Shown here piece by piece: positions 1 to 11,375 of a DNA stretch of 64,000 nucleotides. Numbering within the stretch: position 1 is the stretch's first letter; each line of letters begins with the position of its first letter. The stretch is taken from NCBI GenBank assembly GCA_023053575.1, contig JAKZAP010000009.1:18643869-18707868 (forward strand). Reading direction: 5' to 3'. A model generated the notes under the pieces. That model did no database searches, had not been told where the DNA came from, and worked only from the letters and a program-made list of their open reading frames with translations. The stretch comes from Branchinecta lynchi. Lineage: Eukaryota; Arthropoda; Branchiopoda; Anostraca; Branchinectidae. A program made the position numbers and the translations under genes.

Positions 1-1245
1 TTCAGCATGTGTGTTTACCCCTATAAGTCATATCTGTTTTGACGAAAACTTCCTGCCACTTCTGCCAATTTCCCGGTTCCGGCCGAACTCCAGAACTACT
101 TGTCCGGCGAAAAAAGAAAGCTCAAAGACGAAATCAGGGTATCTTCTTTCCCCAGTAATGAACATCTAATCAACTTCAAATAGAAATTTAGCTTATAACA
201 AATTTTCCGATTCCAGCCGGATTCCGGTCGAACTATATGTCCGGGTAAAATACGATTGTCACACAGGGACTCAGCATCTCTTCTTACCCCTAAATCGCTT
301 ATCTAATCAACTAGAAATAAAACTTTGACTTCCAACAGTTTTCCGGTTTTGGCCGGATTCCGGATGAACTACATGTCCGGGTAGAAACTTGTTTTCACAT
401 AAGTGTTCAGCATGTCTTCTTGCCCTAAATCGAACATCCAATCAACTCCAAATTAAACTTTTAATTTTGACAAACTTTCCGGTTTGGGCCGGATTCCGGT
501 CGAAATACTTGTCCGTCGAGAAAATAGTTTTCACCATCGTCTTCAGCATGTCTCCCTACCTCTAAATCGAACATTTAATCAACTTCAAATAAAACTTTTA
601 CTTTCAACAAACTTTCCGGTTTGGGCCGGATTCCGGGCGAAATACTTGTCCATCGAGAAAATAGTTTTCACCATCGTCTTCAGCATGTCTTCCTACCCCT
701 AAATCGAACATCTAATCAATTTCAAATTAAACTTTTACTTTCAACAAACTTTCCGGTTTGGGCCGGATTCCGGGCAAAATACTTGTCCATCGAGAAAATA
801 ATTTTCACCATCGTCTTCAGCATGTCTTCCTACCCCTAAATCGAACATCTAATCAACTTCAAATAAAACTTTTACTTTCAACAAACTTTCCGGTTTTGGC
901 CGGATTCCGGGCGAACTACTTGTCCGATGACAAAATGGTTTTCACCATCGTGTTCAGCATGTCTTCTTACCCCATAATCGACTATCACATTAGCTGTTTC
1001 AAAATATTTTGTTTGTCCCTTAATTTCAATCCCCTCCCCCACCCCTAAATGTAGAGCTTCAAAGCCCATCTACGAACTTGACTGGTCCGACGACCCAACG
1101 AACCTTCTCACCAAGTTTCATCAAAATATCTCATTCCCTTCGAGAGTTATCGTGCTTACAGACGGACGGACGGACGGACGGACGGACAGACGGACAACTT
1201 TTGCGATGTCATAGGTATCCCTCCACTTACGTTTTGGGATCCCAA
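1..1245 (+). mobile_element. Partial tandem-core (HINE/pearl-like) element
   Basis: The window opens inside this element. Its core is diverged to near-identical 137-bp units built around a CCGGATTCCGG motif (clear starts at 484, 621 and 758). An ACGGACGG-type microsatellite follows at 1162-1195, and the right end is a palindromic TTGGGATCCCAA at 1234-1245. Positions 1-1245 align almost base for base with 11894-13122. Short open frames run through the array only because the unit lacks stops in one phase; they are not genes. The class (helentron-associated) is inferred from architecture. Confidence 0.75.
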
Positions 1246-1512
1246 AAAGACACACAAAAAGTCTCGTTAGCTTTTGAGAGCGGCAGTCATCAGTATCAGT
1301 ACATAATTGCTATCAAAACATGTTTTTATTGGCTAGTGAATTTATTTTTCTAGATTTTCTGGTTTAAAGAATTTAATTTTTTCCCTCCGCGTGTAAACAT
1401 AATCTTGTCACCAAGATCGGATTCTGTTCAAGTTTTCCTGTACATGTAAACGCTGCATTAGCTATATTTTTTTTTATTACGGGGGTGACAAAAATAGATG
1501 GGAAAAACATAC

Positions 1513-1672
1513 CTGGTCCTGATAGGGCTTCGGCCAATCCTGCCTTAACGACAAGATCGACCAATGTGGTAGCTCCGAGTTCGGCCGCTGTTCCCGGGAT
1601 GTTCTTCTTTGTCTGGACACCAGTCACTGGTACAATTGGTGCAGATTTGGCTACAACACCAGCGGCTCCAGC
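1513..1672 (-). CDS. FAS1-protein gene, coding exon 2
   Basis: This is 160 nt, with the acceptor AG at 1674-1673 and donor GT at 1512-1511. It begins in phase 0 with AGAAGVV and ends in the FAS1 start (LSGP plus one base of the next codon). Reading frame and splice phases are consistent with exon 1. Confidence 0.75.
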
Positions 1673-3259
1673 CTGGTATGTCTGCGTTCGCTTATTGCCC
1701 CCACACTATAAATTCATTCAAAAATAAGAAACCAATCCCAGGCATTTCACCAAAAACTGATGGATACAGTAATCACTTTTTTTTTCTTTATATCTACTCC
1801 GTCTCTGTGCTGTTTTGACGGATAAGAAACAAAATGAATTTATCAATTATTTTAACCCGCTGCATTTGCAACACTGGAAGACGGTGGAGTAAAAGGAAAA
1901 AAGAAGTAACGCAAGTTGTGCAATACAAACAAACAGCTCAGTACAAACGAATGGGACTGTGATGTCCTTTTTTCTTTTTTTCACGAAGATCTTGCAACTC
2001 TTGGAATTTTCAATTATATCACATGAGAGCGTTATAGCGAGGTTGCAGTTACCCGACGAAAATGGACACTTCCAAATCCTCTTTGAACAAAAGTAAATAC
2101 TAAGTGGTATAAACTAGGGTATATGGTTTTCGACTTTGAGACTTCCTTGTCGGCGTTTGGCAGCTACCCTGTAAACAGTTTCTCCGAATAAGGATGCAGT
2201 ATTTGCTACTTGGATTAATCTTATCTCTATTGGGATAAAATTAATCCGAACTAGGGATAATCTTATCTCAATAAAGACAAGATTAATCCCAGTAGCAAAT
2301 ACTGCAACCTTTTTTTTTAGTGTAGTCTGAATCTTTATGATGTTGGGAATGTTTTTCCAACCTTTTTTTTATTGTTTAATCCCAACCTTGGAGCACATTT
2401 TAATCGGGAACGAGATACCGAAGGTTTTAATTTTTTTGCAACAACAGTAAGTATCGCATCTCATTGGTTAAAGTACTTTTCGATTCAAAGTGCGACTTCC
2501 CATGATCAGTACTACCAGTGACTCAGATCCGTTTTCGTTGGGTAGGGTACCTTTCCTCTATTTGAGTAGTTTGACGAATTCGATACGACAAAAGTAGGTA
2601 GGAATAAAAGCATTTCTAGCGTCGGTACTAAAATTATACATTATATTATATTACTCTTTTTAAGAAAATAAAAGTCCCTACCCGAAGAACAAAAAACTTG
2701 CACAAAGGCCCAACTGACAAGACTCTGACACAGTTTCAGGAATGGGATACCGGTTACCCAGAAGCCAATTCTTTAAAATCAGACTCACGTTCGAGTCTGG
2801 AACTTCTTATTTTTAGCCATTACGCTTTATCCACTAAAGCAGGCCTCTCGCTATTTTTAAACAAATAATGATTTAGTCAGTAATATCTTTAAATACACAA
2901 AACTATCTCTGGATGTGTCAATTCAAATAAAGACACTTCAAGCACTATCAATCAAATCGACATGTCAATATTACTTGTCTGATAACATTAAAATTTCTAA
3001 ACAAAACAATCAAGTTCATAAATAAACTACATCAATACAAAAAATTGTAGATGGGAGAAGTAATGTCACTCAAGAAAATCCATCAGCTTTTGCATCTTTA
3101 AATATTTTTCTTTGCTTTTTTCCTTTTACTAATAACTGTTTACAATTCGTCTTACTTGCTACACATATTTGAAAAAAAAACGTCTAAATAAAAATAAATA
3201 CTCACGGGTTTTCCTGTGGCAACCGCGACGAGACACAACACTGCTAGAAACTGCTTCAT
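1513..3259 (-). CDS. Secreted fasciclin (FAS1)-domain protein, 5' part of gene
   Basis: Two exons are visible and the gene continues off the left edge. Exon 1 (3259-3206) encodes an 18-residue leader, MKQFLAVLCLVAVATGKP, typical of a secretory signal peptide, ending at a GTGAGT donor in phase 0. Exon 2 (1672-1513) follows a CCAG acceptor, adds 53 codons and ends at a GTATGT donor in phase 1. Its C-terminal part, with ATTLVDLVVKAGLAEALSGP, matches the first helix region of FAS1 domains, the adhesion and matrix modules of TGFBI/periostin and many invertebrate secreted proteins. The start ATG lies about 46 nt downstream of a TATA box. The remaining FAS1 sequence would be in exons below position 1; I found no candidate in 1-1440, which is repeat. 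Function beyond a secreted or extracellular role is inferred. An alternative is a single-FAS1 secreted midgut or shell-type protein rather than a large multi-FAS1 one. Confidence 0.75.
2167..2322. mobile_element. MITE, CACTGTAAAAA family, diverged copy
   Basis: This copy lies in intron 1 of the FAS1 gene. It shares the inner sequence GCAGTATTTGCTACT...AGTAGCAAATACTGC with intact copies at 47332, 52338 and 52882. The left end has decayed to CCCTGTAAAC and the right end to TTAGTG. Confidence 0.7.
2330..3200. other. Intron 1 remainder, no feature recognised
   Basis: AT-rich intronic sequence of the FAS1 gene. A short tRNA-like stretch near 2770-2845 is discussed among the rejected items. I see no other coding or repeat signal. 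Confidence 0.5.
3206..3259 (-). CDS. FAS1-protein gene, coding exon 1 (signal peptide)
   Basis: This is 54 nt, 18 codons, from the ATG at 3259-3257 to a GTGAGT donor starting at 3205. The hydrophobic core FLAVLCLVAVA follows a Lys at residue 2, as in eukaryotic signal peptides. Cleavage is likely near residues 15-16 (ATG/KP). Confidence 0.78.
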
Positions 3260-3304
3260 CCTTCTTTCTTTCTCTACTACACACATGAAATAAGGCACCT
3301 CGGA

Positions 3305-3312
3305 CTTATATA
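3305..3312 (-). promoter_or_regulatory. TATA box of the FAS1-protein gene
   Basis: The minus strand reads GTATATAAG here, 46 nt upstream of the ATG. A start site 25-30 nt downstream would leave a 5' UTR of roughly 20 nt, which suits a highly expressed secreted-protein gene. Transcription start is inferred, not seen. Confidence 0.55.
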
Positions 3313-3533
3313 CCCGGGAGTCTCAATGGCAGTCAAACTACTTATTTCAAGCTTACGTAACGCTTGTAACTAACATGGTGGAAACAAAGGTTCAGTAAAA
3401 ATGCATGGCATATCGCGTGCAGTATCCACAGGGTTAAATTAAACAACAAACTTGGAACTTTCGTAAAATACGCCAAAAGCATATAGTGTGTAAAAATGAA
3501 GTACAAACAAAAAATAAAATAAAACAAGAGGAG

Positions 3534-5277
3534 CTCATAAGACACTTGTTACGAGTAGGCGACACAAAAAAGTAGATGAGAACGTCACAAAAAACATCCG
3601 CCATCCAAAAATTTAGTTTCACTCTGAGCAGTTACGGCATCGTCTCGGATTGTCTGTAGCAAATGCGCATGACTGTTCAAACTTCCAAGTTTCAGCCCAA
3701 TAAATCCACTCGTTCGATCCCTAGACCTGCTACAGGATTTCCGGTACTACCTCCATCTCCCCCTGCCGTGGCCGAGTCTTGTTCCGACTCAAACATGGAA
3801 CATCTAAAGCATCTTCTCTTATATCATCTATCAAGTTTCACTAGAGTCTGAGCATTTTTGGAAAATTCAGGCACCCCCCCCCCCCACACCGTTGTCGGAT
3901 CCGATCCGGACCCTAAAGTATATCATCTAGGTTATATGCTCTTTCTACATTCCAAGTTTCATTTAAATGGATGCACTCGTTTGACTATACGAGCCTCAAA
4001 GTTTCCGGTATTCTCCTTCCAACTCCCCCCACTGTGGCCGAAGAGGGCTTGGAAACATAAACATCGTATCTCTTAATCCCCTCTTCCCGTCCATCGGGTT
4101 TTACTGAAATCAGAGCATAGCCTATCTTTCAAATTTCCGTACCCTCTCCCCCCCCCCTGCCTTGGCCGAACCCGGCCCGAACGCCAAATAACAAATCTAG
4201 GCCGCATAAACTCGACACTGTCGAACTTGAATCTCATTCGGTCCATCCGTTTGGTTCTTGTGCGTGAAAAAGCTACTCCCCTCCCCCCCCCGATTCCGCC
4301 AACCGGGGTCACATTTAGTTCGAACGCATGTTGTACATGTCTAGATCATCGATTCTTATCACCCATTAAGTTTCACTCGAATCAGACCACTCGATCGCAA
4401 TTTGCAGAAGTCAATCTCCTTATTTCTCTTCCCTTGCTCCCCAAAAAATGCTCGGATCTAGGAACGGAAGTTTCCGGGGGTATGTTGTGTAAGGTTCTTA
4501 AGTCAATTGCCTTTTGTTGTCTTAGTACATCTGAAACTCTAACTCGCGACTACCGTCATTCCAGGAAACCCCCTCCAGCTCCCCCCACAGAGCCCCGAAA
4601 CCATCTGGCTCCCTCAATTTTCATATCTAGGCCTAATGCTTGTTCTCTGCATTAAGTTCCGTCCTAATCCCTCTGCTTTAAGCGTTTCTTGAGTCCCCCC
4701 CCCATCCCCCCATAGGTATCGGACCCGACCCGGGCTTGACACTGAAAATCTGAGGCGATAGTCCTTTCCACCTGACAAGTTTCATTCAAACCCGATCACT
4801 CGTTCAAAAGTTATGCATGCCACAAGGTTCCAGACTCCCATCCGTCCACTCCCCCCACGATGGTCGTATCAGGGAAAAGACTATCTCAAGTCAATCTGTT
4901 CGGGTCAGAAGTTTTATCTTCATAGCACATCAGGCTCGCAGGATTACTAAAAATCCGCCCCCCCCCCCAACTCCTCCATAGTACCCGGATCCGGTCCATT
5001 TATGTCAATGACGTATCTAGGACTTGTGCTTGTTCTTCCAACCAAGTTTAATCCCGATCCCTCCACTCTAAGCGTTTCTCAAGATTTCTGGTTCCCTCCT
5101 CCAGCTCCCCCAGCGTCATCGGATCCGGTCCAAATTTAAAGTGGAACGTCTGAGACACAAGGTCCTTCCACATATCAAGTTTCATTAAGATCCGATCACC
5201 CGTTCGTAAGCTAAAAAGATCTCATATTTCCTATTTTTTTCGGATACCTCCTCAGCGTCGGATCGGAGGAACGACTT
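3534..5277 (+). repeat. Degenerate tandem repeat element bounded by GGCACTTG-type end
   Basis: The left end (CTCATAAGACACTTGTTACGAGTAGG) matches the terminus at 16617. The interior repeats a block of the type AGTTTCATNNNGATCC, then CACTCGTT, then a C-rich stretch ending in GGATCCGGTCCGGA, at irregular spacing (for example 3690, 3957, 4366, 4789, 5047, 5178). Unit lengths vary, so this is an old array. Open frames in it follow the C-rich repeats and are not supported as genes. Confidence 0.6.
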
Positions 5278-5845
5278 TTTATGGCACTTGCCCGCCCTTC
5301 GGCCAAGTGCCATATAGCAGTCGTAATTTCTGTCCGTCCGTCGGTCTGTTGGTCGATGTGGGTTTTGCTAGTTCGGGCACTTCCACATAAGCTAGGACGA
5401 TGAAACTTGGCAGGCATATCAGGGACCCCAAATGATTAAACTAAAAACAGTCACTTCCCCGATCCAAGCATCGTTGGGGGAGTGGAGGGAGATCCGGAAT
5501 ATTGAGGTATTTATTACTTTTGAACGGGTGATCGAATAGCAATGAAATTTGATCTTTGGAGAGATCTCTTGCCTCAGACGACCCACTTAAAATCCGGACC
5601 GGATCCGGTGACTTTGGGGGGGAGCTAGAGGGGAGAACCGGGAATCTTGGGAAACGCTTAGAGTGGAGGGATGGCGACGAAACTTGGTTGGAAGAACAAG
5701 CACAAGTCCTAGATACATCGTTGACATAACCGGACCGGATCCGGAATCTAGTGACATTCACAACTTTGGAACGGAAGACCGGACATGCATGCAACTTGGT
5801 AAGTATTAAGAACAAGTGTCTCGGATGTTCGGTTTCAAGTTCGGT
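5278..5845 (-). repeat. Inverted copy of the GGCACTTG element
   Basis: It starts with GGCACTTGCCCGCCCTTCGG at 5284, the reverse complement of the right end of the copy at 16617-17378. It carries the same CGGACGG stretch and GATCC blocks in reverse order. It lies back to back with 3534-5277. Confidence 0.6.
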
Positions 5846-5847
5846 TT

Positions 5848-7383
5848 AAGGCGGCATTTTGGCGAAGTCCACATGGAGAATACGTTGCCGGGCATGATTG
5901 CAGTAACAGCTACTATCTAATAGAATAGAATAGAATAGAATATAATTTACCAAAAAAGCCCGAGGGCCATGGCAACAAAAATTCTAAGAAACGCACACAC
6001 TTACATAGCTAACACACAGCTACGATTCTAAAAATCTCCTTCTATGCTCAATCGCAAGCCTCAAGAAACGTCCAAGTATTTTTACAGTAACAAAACACTC
6101 ATCCTTCATCATCCTTACCATCCATTCTTCATTAAACAATCTCTTACCAAATACCTCCTTTCTCCATTCATTCAATTCCACACAATCACACATCAAATGT
6201 ACTACGCTTTCGTCCTCCTGACCACACATAGGACAGAAGTAAGGACCAATTCTCTCGTTTACTTTACCAATATAGCCAATAGAAAATTAAACCGAGCGCC
6301 GCATGCGAAAATTTTCGAAATCCATTTTTTGTTTTGTTTTTGCAGGCTAAAATTTAACTGCTTCTCTTACAAATTCTGTCATTTACCGTTGATGAAATAC
6401 CGAGACTCTTAAGAAGTTCTAGAAACGGATGGTGCGACGTTCCGGTAGCAGCAGCAACTGTAGTCTAGTCAATATACTACCTATGATAACATAAAGTGAG
6501 CGCCGCAGGCGAAATTTGTTGTTGCTGTTTCCTGCCAAATTTAATTTCCATCCAAATTCTAGCTTTTAATGTTTCGAAATCTCAATCCCAAAACTGGCTT
6601 AAAACCCCCGTCAAATGACGCGCCCTTCCACAAAATAGAGAAAATTACGAAAAGAGCTGCAGGCGGAATTTTCGAAATATTTATGATTAGATAGTCTTTT
6701 TGGGAACCAAAATAAAACTAAGGACTATCGATGATATCACAGATCATCCCTTTTGTCTGCGACCAGTGCTTCACTCGACCTCTTCTGAGTTTTTAGGTTC
6801 GTGGTAACTTCCGAATCCTGGCAATTACAACGAATAAGTTACCGAATCCCAGTTATTATGCCGAATAAGTTTAGACCGATAGCGTGTTCGGGATTGTGTA
6901 TAACCACTGTATCCCGGTTATTATACCGAATTGTTTTGGTATCGAAAGACTACCGAAAAATATTCATATTCGGTATACTTTCGTCGAAACTGGAACAAAG
7001 TCAGGATTCGTAGTTAACTTCCGAATCCTGGAAATTATACTTAATAAATTACCGAATCCCAATCATGACACCGAATAATTCTGAACCAATAGCTTATTCG
7101 GGAGTCTGTGTAACTACGGAATCTCCATAAATATACCGAATAGTTCAGGCATCGAAAAATTACCAAATGATTCAGTAAATTCTCTCACCAAATTCGGGAT
7201 AACTACCGAATACTGGCAATTATACCGAATCCCGATCATTATACCGAAGAGATTTGTGAGGATAGCCTATTTAGGATTCTGAATAACTACCGAATCCCCG
7301 TAAATCGAAAAAATACCAAACAATTTTACCGAATCCCAAAAAGGTGGGGGGGGGCTGCACCCCCCCCCCTTGCGACGCCCCTG
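5848..7383 (+). mobile_element. hAT-like non-autonomous element (TTGCGACGCCCCTG end), left-truncated
   Basis: It aligns with the complete copy 58175-59586. It starts in the GGCGGC(A/G)TTTTGGCGAAG block and ends with the terminal CTTGCGACGCCCCTG at 7383. The interior has GAGCGCCGCAGGCG boxes and many ACCGAATCCC/TTATACCGAAT repeats. A LINE tail interrupts it at 5919-6265. The left terminus is lost. Confidence 0.75.
5919..6265 (-). pseudogene. 5'-truncated LINE tail inserted in the hAT-like copy
   Basis: The minus strand ends in an ATTCT repeat (5919-5942), as a LINE 3' tail. Upstream, 6229-6020 encodes the C-terminal end of ORF2, with CGQEDESVVHLMCDC and RKEVFGKRLF, the same Cys/His ending seen at 7860 and 42430. 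The surrounding element is uninterrupted at the matching point of the copy at 18573. Confidence 0.7.
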
Positions 7384-7562
7384 ATGAGAGGATCATATAA
7401 GTCATACGAGCGTCTAGAGAGGATGATATAAGTCATATCAGCCTCCAGAGAAGATGATATAAGTCACATCAGCCTCCGGAGAGGATGATATAAGGCATAT
7501 CAGCCTCCAGGGAGGATGATATAAGTCATGTCAGCCTCCAGAGAGGATATTATAAGCCATAG
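7384..7562. repeat. 31-bp minisatellite, about six units
   Basis: The unit is close to GATGATATAAGTCATATCAG followed by CCTCCAGAGAG, repeated with few changes. It sits exactly between the right end of the hAT-like copy and the next LINE tail. Confidence 0.85.
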
Positions 7563-8110
7563 AATTAGAATAATATTTATTGCACAAAAAGCCTGAGGCC
7601 ATCGCAAAAATGGTTTCAAAAAAAGAGAACACTTGAACGAAATAATAGAACTAAACTAAAGGGAATTCTCTTTGTGGGCTAAGCTACTTTTAGGAACCTT
7701 ACCAGCCTCGTCAAATCTTGAAAACACCTACTTCCAATAACGCTCATCATCCATACATTTATTGTAGTTACATTCCCAAAAATCTCAACGCCCAGGTCAT
7801 CTAGCTCACGGCATTTAAACATCAGATGTAACAAATTATCATTCTCGCTAACACACATAGGGCAAAAATAGGGACCCGTACGTCCTGATTTATTCCCCAA
7901 ATGTTTCTTCCGTTTTCCCAATGGCAAACAATCAGCCCGGCGACTATCTAAAATTCTTAGATCCACCCACTTCATCCCAGCCTTAAAGTAAACCTCTTCC
8001 CCCCATGTCTCTTTGGCTGAAGTATAAAACCTTAAAGAAGATGACAGACTTTTCGCCAGGTGCCATGCTTGAATTTCCTGGTCCAAAAGTCTACCTTTCA
8101 CGTGGTAGGT
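7563..8110 (-). pseudogene. 5'-truncated LINE tail (C-terminal ORF2)
   Basis: The frame 8101-7679 encodes 140 residues containing GRTGPYFCPMCVSENDNLLH and CRELDDLGVEIFGN, a CxxC...H...C ending typical of LINE ORF2 C-termini and homologous to 6020-6229 and 42398-42574. The 3' UTR includes GGCCTCAGGCTTTTTG and AATAAATATTATTC. All upstream domains are missing. Confidence 0.7.
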
Positions 8111-8364
8111 CTGTTATGATATTAAAATTTTCTTTTGTAAAATTCCATTACATATTAAATTTTGTGTCTTTCTTTCTATGAAACTCCCTGCCAAGGCTAC
8201 CTGCACTGCCTGAATTAAAAGGTGGCGGAAAACCGCGGTGGCGTTAGAACACTACTACCGGTGGGGTAGGCTATCGTATTTCTCATTTATTCCTCCGAGC
8301 AAAGATAGGGGTCAAACCGATAAGAAAAATATACTTTTAGTATCGTTATAATTCCAATGTCCGT

Positions 8365-8601
8365 CAGGAGCGTCAAGTATGGGGGGGGGGGGCGACCTTC
8401 CCTAACGTTTTCGGCCAGTCAGTAAAATATAGTCGAATTTTTAACAGTCGGTTTTCTTAATATCAGTCAAATTTTCGTCAAAAGAGTCGATTTTTTCTTA
8501 AAAACAGTCGTTTTTTCTGCAAAAACCGTCGGTAGAAATGACCAGTCAGTCGGTAAATACCCTACTCAATCCCAGAATTATTTTGGCTAGTAACGCCGCT
8601 G
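8365..8601. mobile_element. hAT-like MITE with 8-bp target duplication
   Basis: The left end is CAGGAGCGTCAAGTATGG and the right end TGGCTAGTAACGCCGCTG, imperfect inverted repeats. It is flanked by ATGTCCGT (8357-8364) and ATGTTCGT (8602-8609), an 8-bp duplication with one change. A long G run follows the left end. It carries no coding sequence. Confidence 0.8.
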
Positions 8602-8802
8602 ATGTTCGTGTGTATTAAACTTCTCTTGTCCCAAAACAAGTAACGACGAATCTTGTCCGAAGAGAAAAATTGAGAAAAAAGCGCGTGAAAGATTATGTCC
8701 ATATTTTTGTTGGTATCACATTGGTTATGGCAGTGACCTCGAGCCGAAGACGCGCCTGGTCATGTCCGGAAACACGGTTCGTTATACAGTGCAAAATGCA
8801 AG

Positions 8803-9154
8803 TTACATAACGTAAAGAATAGAGCTGTTCAGTCAGCGAGAAAGAGCGCGTTCGTCGCACACTTATAGTAATTTCTGTTTTCTTATACTCATTAGTGTAT
8901 TGGGTTGCCAAATTTGCAAATATGGGTAGGAAAACATGAACCGCTTTCTCAAGTCGACGCCAGGAGCTCTTGGAGTTAAGGGGATCATTTTTTAAGGGGA
9001 AAGTTGTGCTTCTTCCGGGTATCCTGAATAGCACGTCGGAAAGGGTTATAACTAAGGTATGTTACTACCTTACGTAATACGTAACGTAAAGAATATAGCT
9101 GTTCAGTCAGCGAGAAAGAGCGCGTTCGTCACACACTTCTAGTAATTTGTGTTT
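8803..9154. repeat. Tandem duplication of about 270 bp, second copy split by an insertion
   Basis: Unit 1 is about 8803-9072. Unit 2 starts near 9073 (ACGTAACGTAAAGAATATAG), is interrupted at 9154 by the element 9155-10461, and resumes at 10462 up to about 10650. Unit 1 therefore keeps the empty insertion site. Confidence 0.8.
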
Positions 9155-10461
9155 TTGGGATCCCAAAACGTAAGTGGAGGGATACCTATGACATCGCAAA
9201 AGTTGTCCGTCTGTCCGTCCGTCTGTAAGCACGATAACTCTCGAAGGGAATGAGATATTTTGATGAAACTTGGTGTGAGGATTCGTTGGGTCGTCGGACC
9301 AGTCGAGTTTGTAGATGGGCTTTGTAGCTCTACATTTAGGGGTGGGGGAGGGGGTTTAAATTAAGGGGCAAACAAAATATTTTGAAACAGCTAATGTGAT
9401 AGTCGATTATGGGGTAAGAAGACATGCTGAAGACGATGGTGGAAACCATTTTGTCATCGAACGAGTAGTTCGTCCGGAATCCGGCTAAAACCGGAAAGTT
9501 TGTTAAAAGTAAAAGTTTTATTTGAAGTTGATTAGATGTTCGATTTAGGGGTAGGAAGACATGCTGAAGACGATGGTGGAAACCATTTTGTCATCGAACG
9601 AGTAGTTCGTCCGGAATCCGGCCAAAACCGGAAAGTTTGTTAAAAGTAAAAGTTTTATTTGAAGTTGATTAGATGTTCGATTTAGGGGTAGGAAGACATG
9701 CTGAAGACGATGGTGAAAACCATTTTCTCGACGGACAAGTAGTTCGCCCGAAATCCGGCCGAAACCGGAAACTTTGTTAAAATTATAAGTTTTATTTCGA
9801 GTTGATTAGATGTTCGGTCTAGGGCAAGAAGACATGCTGAACACTTATGTGAAAACAATTTTCTACCCGGTCATGTAGTTCGCCCGGAATCCGGCGAAAA
9901 CCGGAAAGTTGGTTAAAAGTAAAAGTTTAATTTTAAGTTGATTAAATGTTTGATTTATGGGTAAAAAGACATGCCGAACACGATGGTTTAAATCATTTTC
10001 TCGCTGGAGAACTAGTTCGCCCAGAATCCGGCCAAAACCGGAAAACTTTGTTAAAAGCATAAGTTCGATTAGATGACAGATTAAGGGGTAAGAAGAGAGG
10101 CTGAGTCGGTATATGACAATGGTTTTTTACCCGGGCATATAATTATTCGGGAATCCGGTTGTAACCGGATTTTTTTTCAGTCAAACTTTTATTCAAAGTT
10201 GATTAGATGTTCTTTATAGGGATAAGGAGATACGCTGGTTTTGTTTCTGTATTTTTTTGTTTTGCTGGACTAGTAGTTCGCTCGGAAATCGGCAGGAAGT
10301 CTCGTTCAATATCGTCAAAATAGATATGGCTTATAGAGGTATATCTGAACTTGGTTTTCTCTGATGATTAGCCTGTCCAAGACTGGATCTGGCGAAGACA
10401 AGACTCGATTGTCTGAATCAAATATTAGATTTTTGGGATCCCATCGACACTTTTGGTCTTG
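9155..10461 (-). mobile_element. Tandem-core (HINE/pearl-like) element, complete
   Basis: In plus-strand order: TTGGGATCCCAA palindrome, microsatellite of CCGT type near 9210, about six units near 137 bp, then the end TTTTGGTCTTG at 10461. It is flanked by TTT on both sides (9152-9154, 10462-10464). The flanking 270-bp duplication shows the empty site. Confidence 0.8.
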
Positions 10462-10672
10462 TTTACTCAGTAGTTGTGTTGCCAACTTTGCATATCTGGG
10501 TAAGGGAAAATATGGACCACTTTCTCAATCGATGCCAGGAGTTCTCGGAGTTAAGGGAATCATTTCTTAAGGGGAAAGTTTTGCATCTTCCGGACATCCT
10601 GAATACCACGTCGGGAAGGGTTATAACCAAGGTATGCGACTATAAGAGTTGAGTTGAAGCTAAGAGCCACTA

Positions 10673-11202
10673 CACTGTAAAAAGAAAATCTTGCAGTATT
10701 TGCTACTGGGATTAATCTTGTCTCTAAACAGATTATCTTATCTCTAATTCGGATTAATCTTATCTTCCCTATGAAAAATTTATTCTTAAAATAGTACTAT
10801 GTAGTAGTACGAAAAAGTTGCATGCAGTACTAACGATGCTACTACATGCTTCTACTTCAAGGGTACCGTGTTACTGCATACTACTATATGCTACTATTAG
10901 CAAGACTGGATGCTACTATGGCAAGACATGATGCTACTGGATACTACTACATAAGATTGGACCAGCCTGATGCACATTAAATGATAGTATTCTTTGCTAT
11001 TACATAGTATTACATGCAACGTTTTCGTACTACTACCATACTACTACGCAGGCAACAAATTTTTCATCGGGTTTGTAGAGTTAACGTTAATCACAGTAGC
11101 AAATACTGCAGTTGACTTTAATCCTTATCGGCTACCATGCTATCAGGTACTGGCAAAACTTAGTTTTCCAGTCAAGAAGGACGTTAAAAACTTTTTACAG
11201 TG
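10673..11202. mobile_element. MITE, CACTGTAAAAA family, carrying a nested MITE
   Basis: The ends are CACTGTAAAAA and TTTTTACAGTG, flanked by TA on both sides, with inner GCAGTATTTGCTACT and AGTAGCAAATACTGC arms. The body is split by 10767-11071. Confidence 0.85.
10767..11071. mobile_element. Nested MITE, CCCRATGAAAAATT family
   Basis: The ends are CCCTATGAAAAATT and AATTTTTCATCGGG. The interior is rich in TACTACTA/GATGCTACT repeats. Sister copies are at 48870-49121 and 57885-58101. Confidence 0.75.
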
Positions 11203-11375
11203 TAGAGCTTGGCGTTTGCTCCTTTCTAAGTGGTGATATTAGAAAGTTGGCCTAGGGCAAAATAGTCAAAATAGTCGTAGTGAGGCTCCATAGCCGCACG
11301 AAAATATTGTTGTTGTTATTTGTAAAGTATCTTTTTGTTTGTTTTGTATATGGCCCGTGGGCTTTGAAACATATT

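Noticed and set aside
484..1048. Overlapping plus-strand frames with repeating MGRIPxxILV and LLLSTNFPV peptides
   Set aside because: They repeat exactly with the 137-bp array and recur at 12377-12941; an artefact of stop-free repeat units.
2770..2845. tRNA-like sequence (TTCGAGTC on plus, TTTAGTGGATAAAGCG on minus)
   Set aside because: The two boxes are on opposite strands and no cloverleaf can be drawn.
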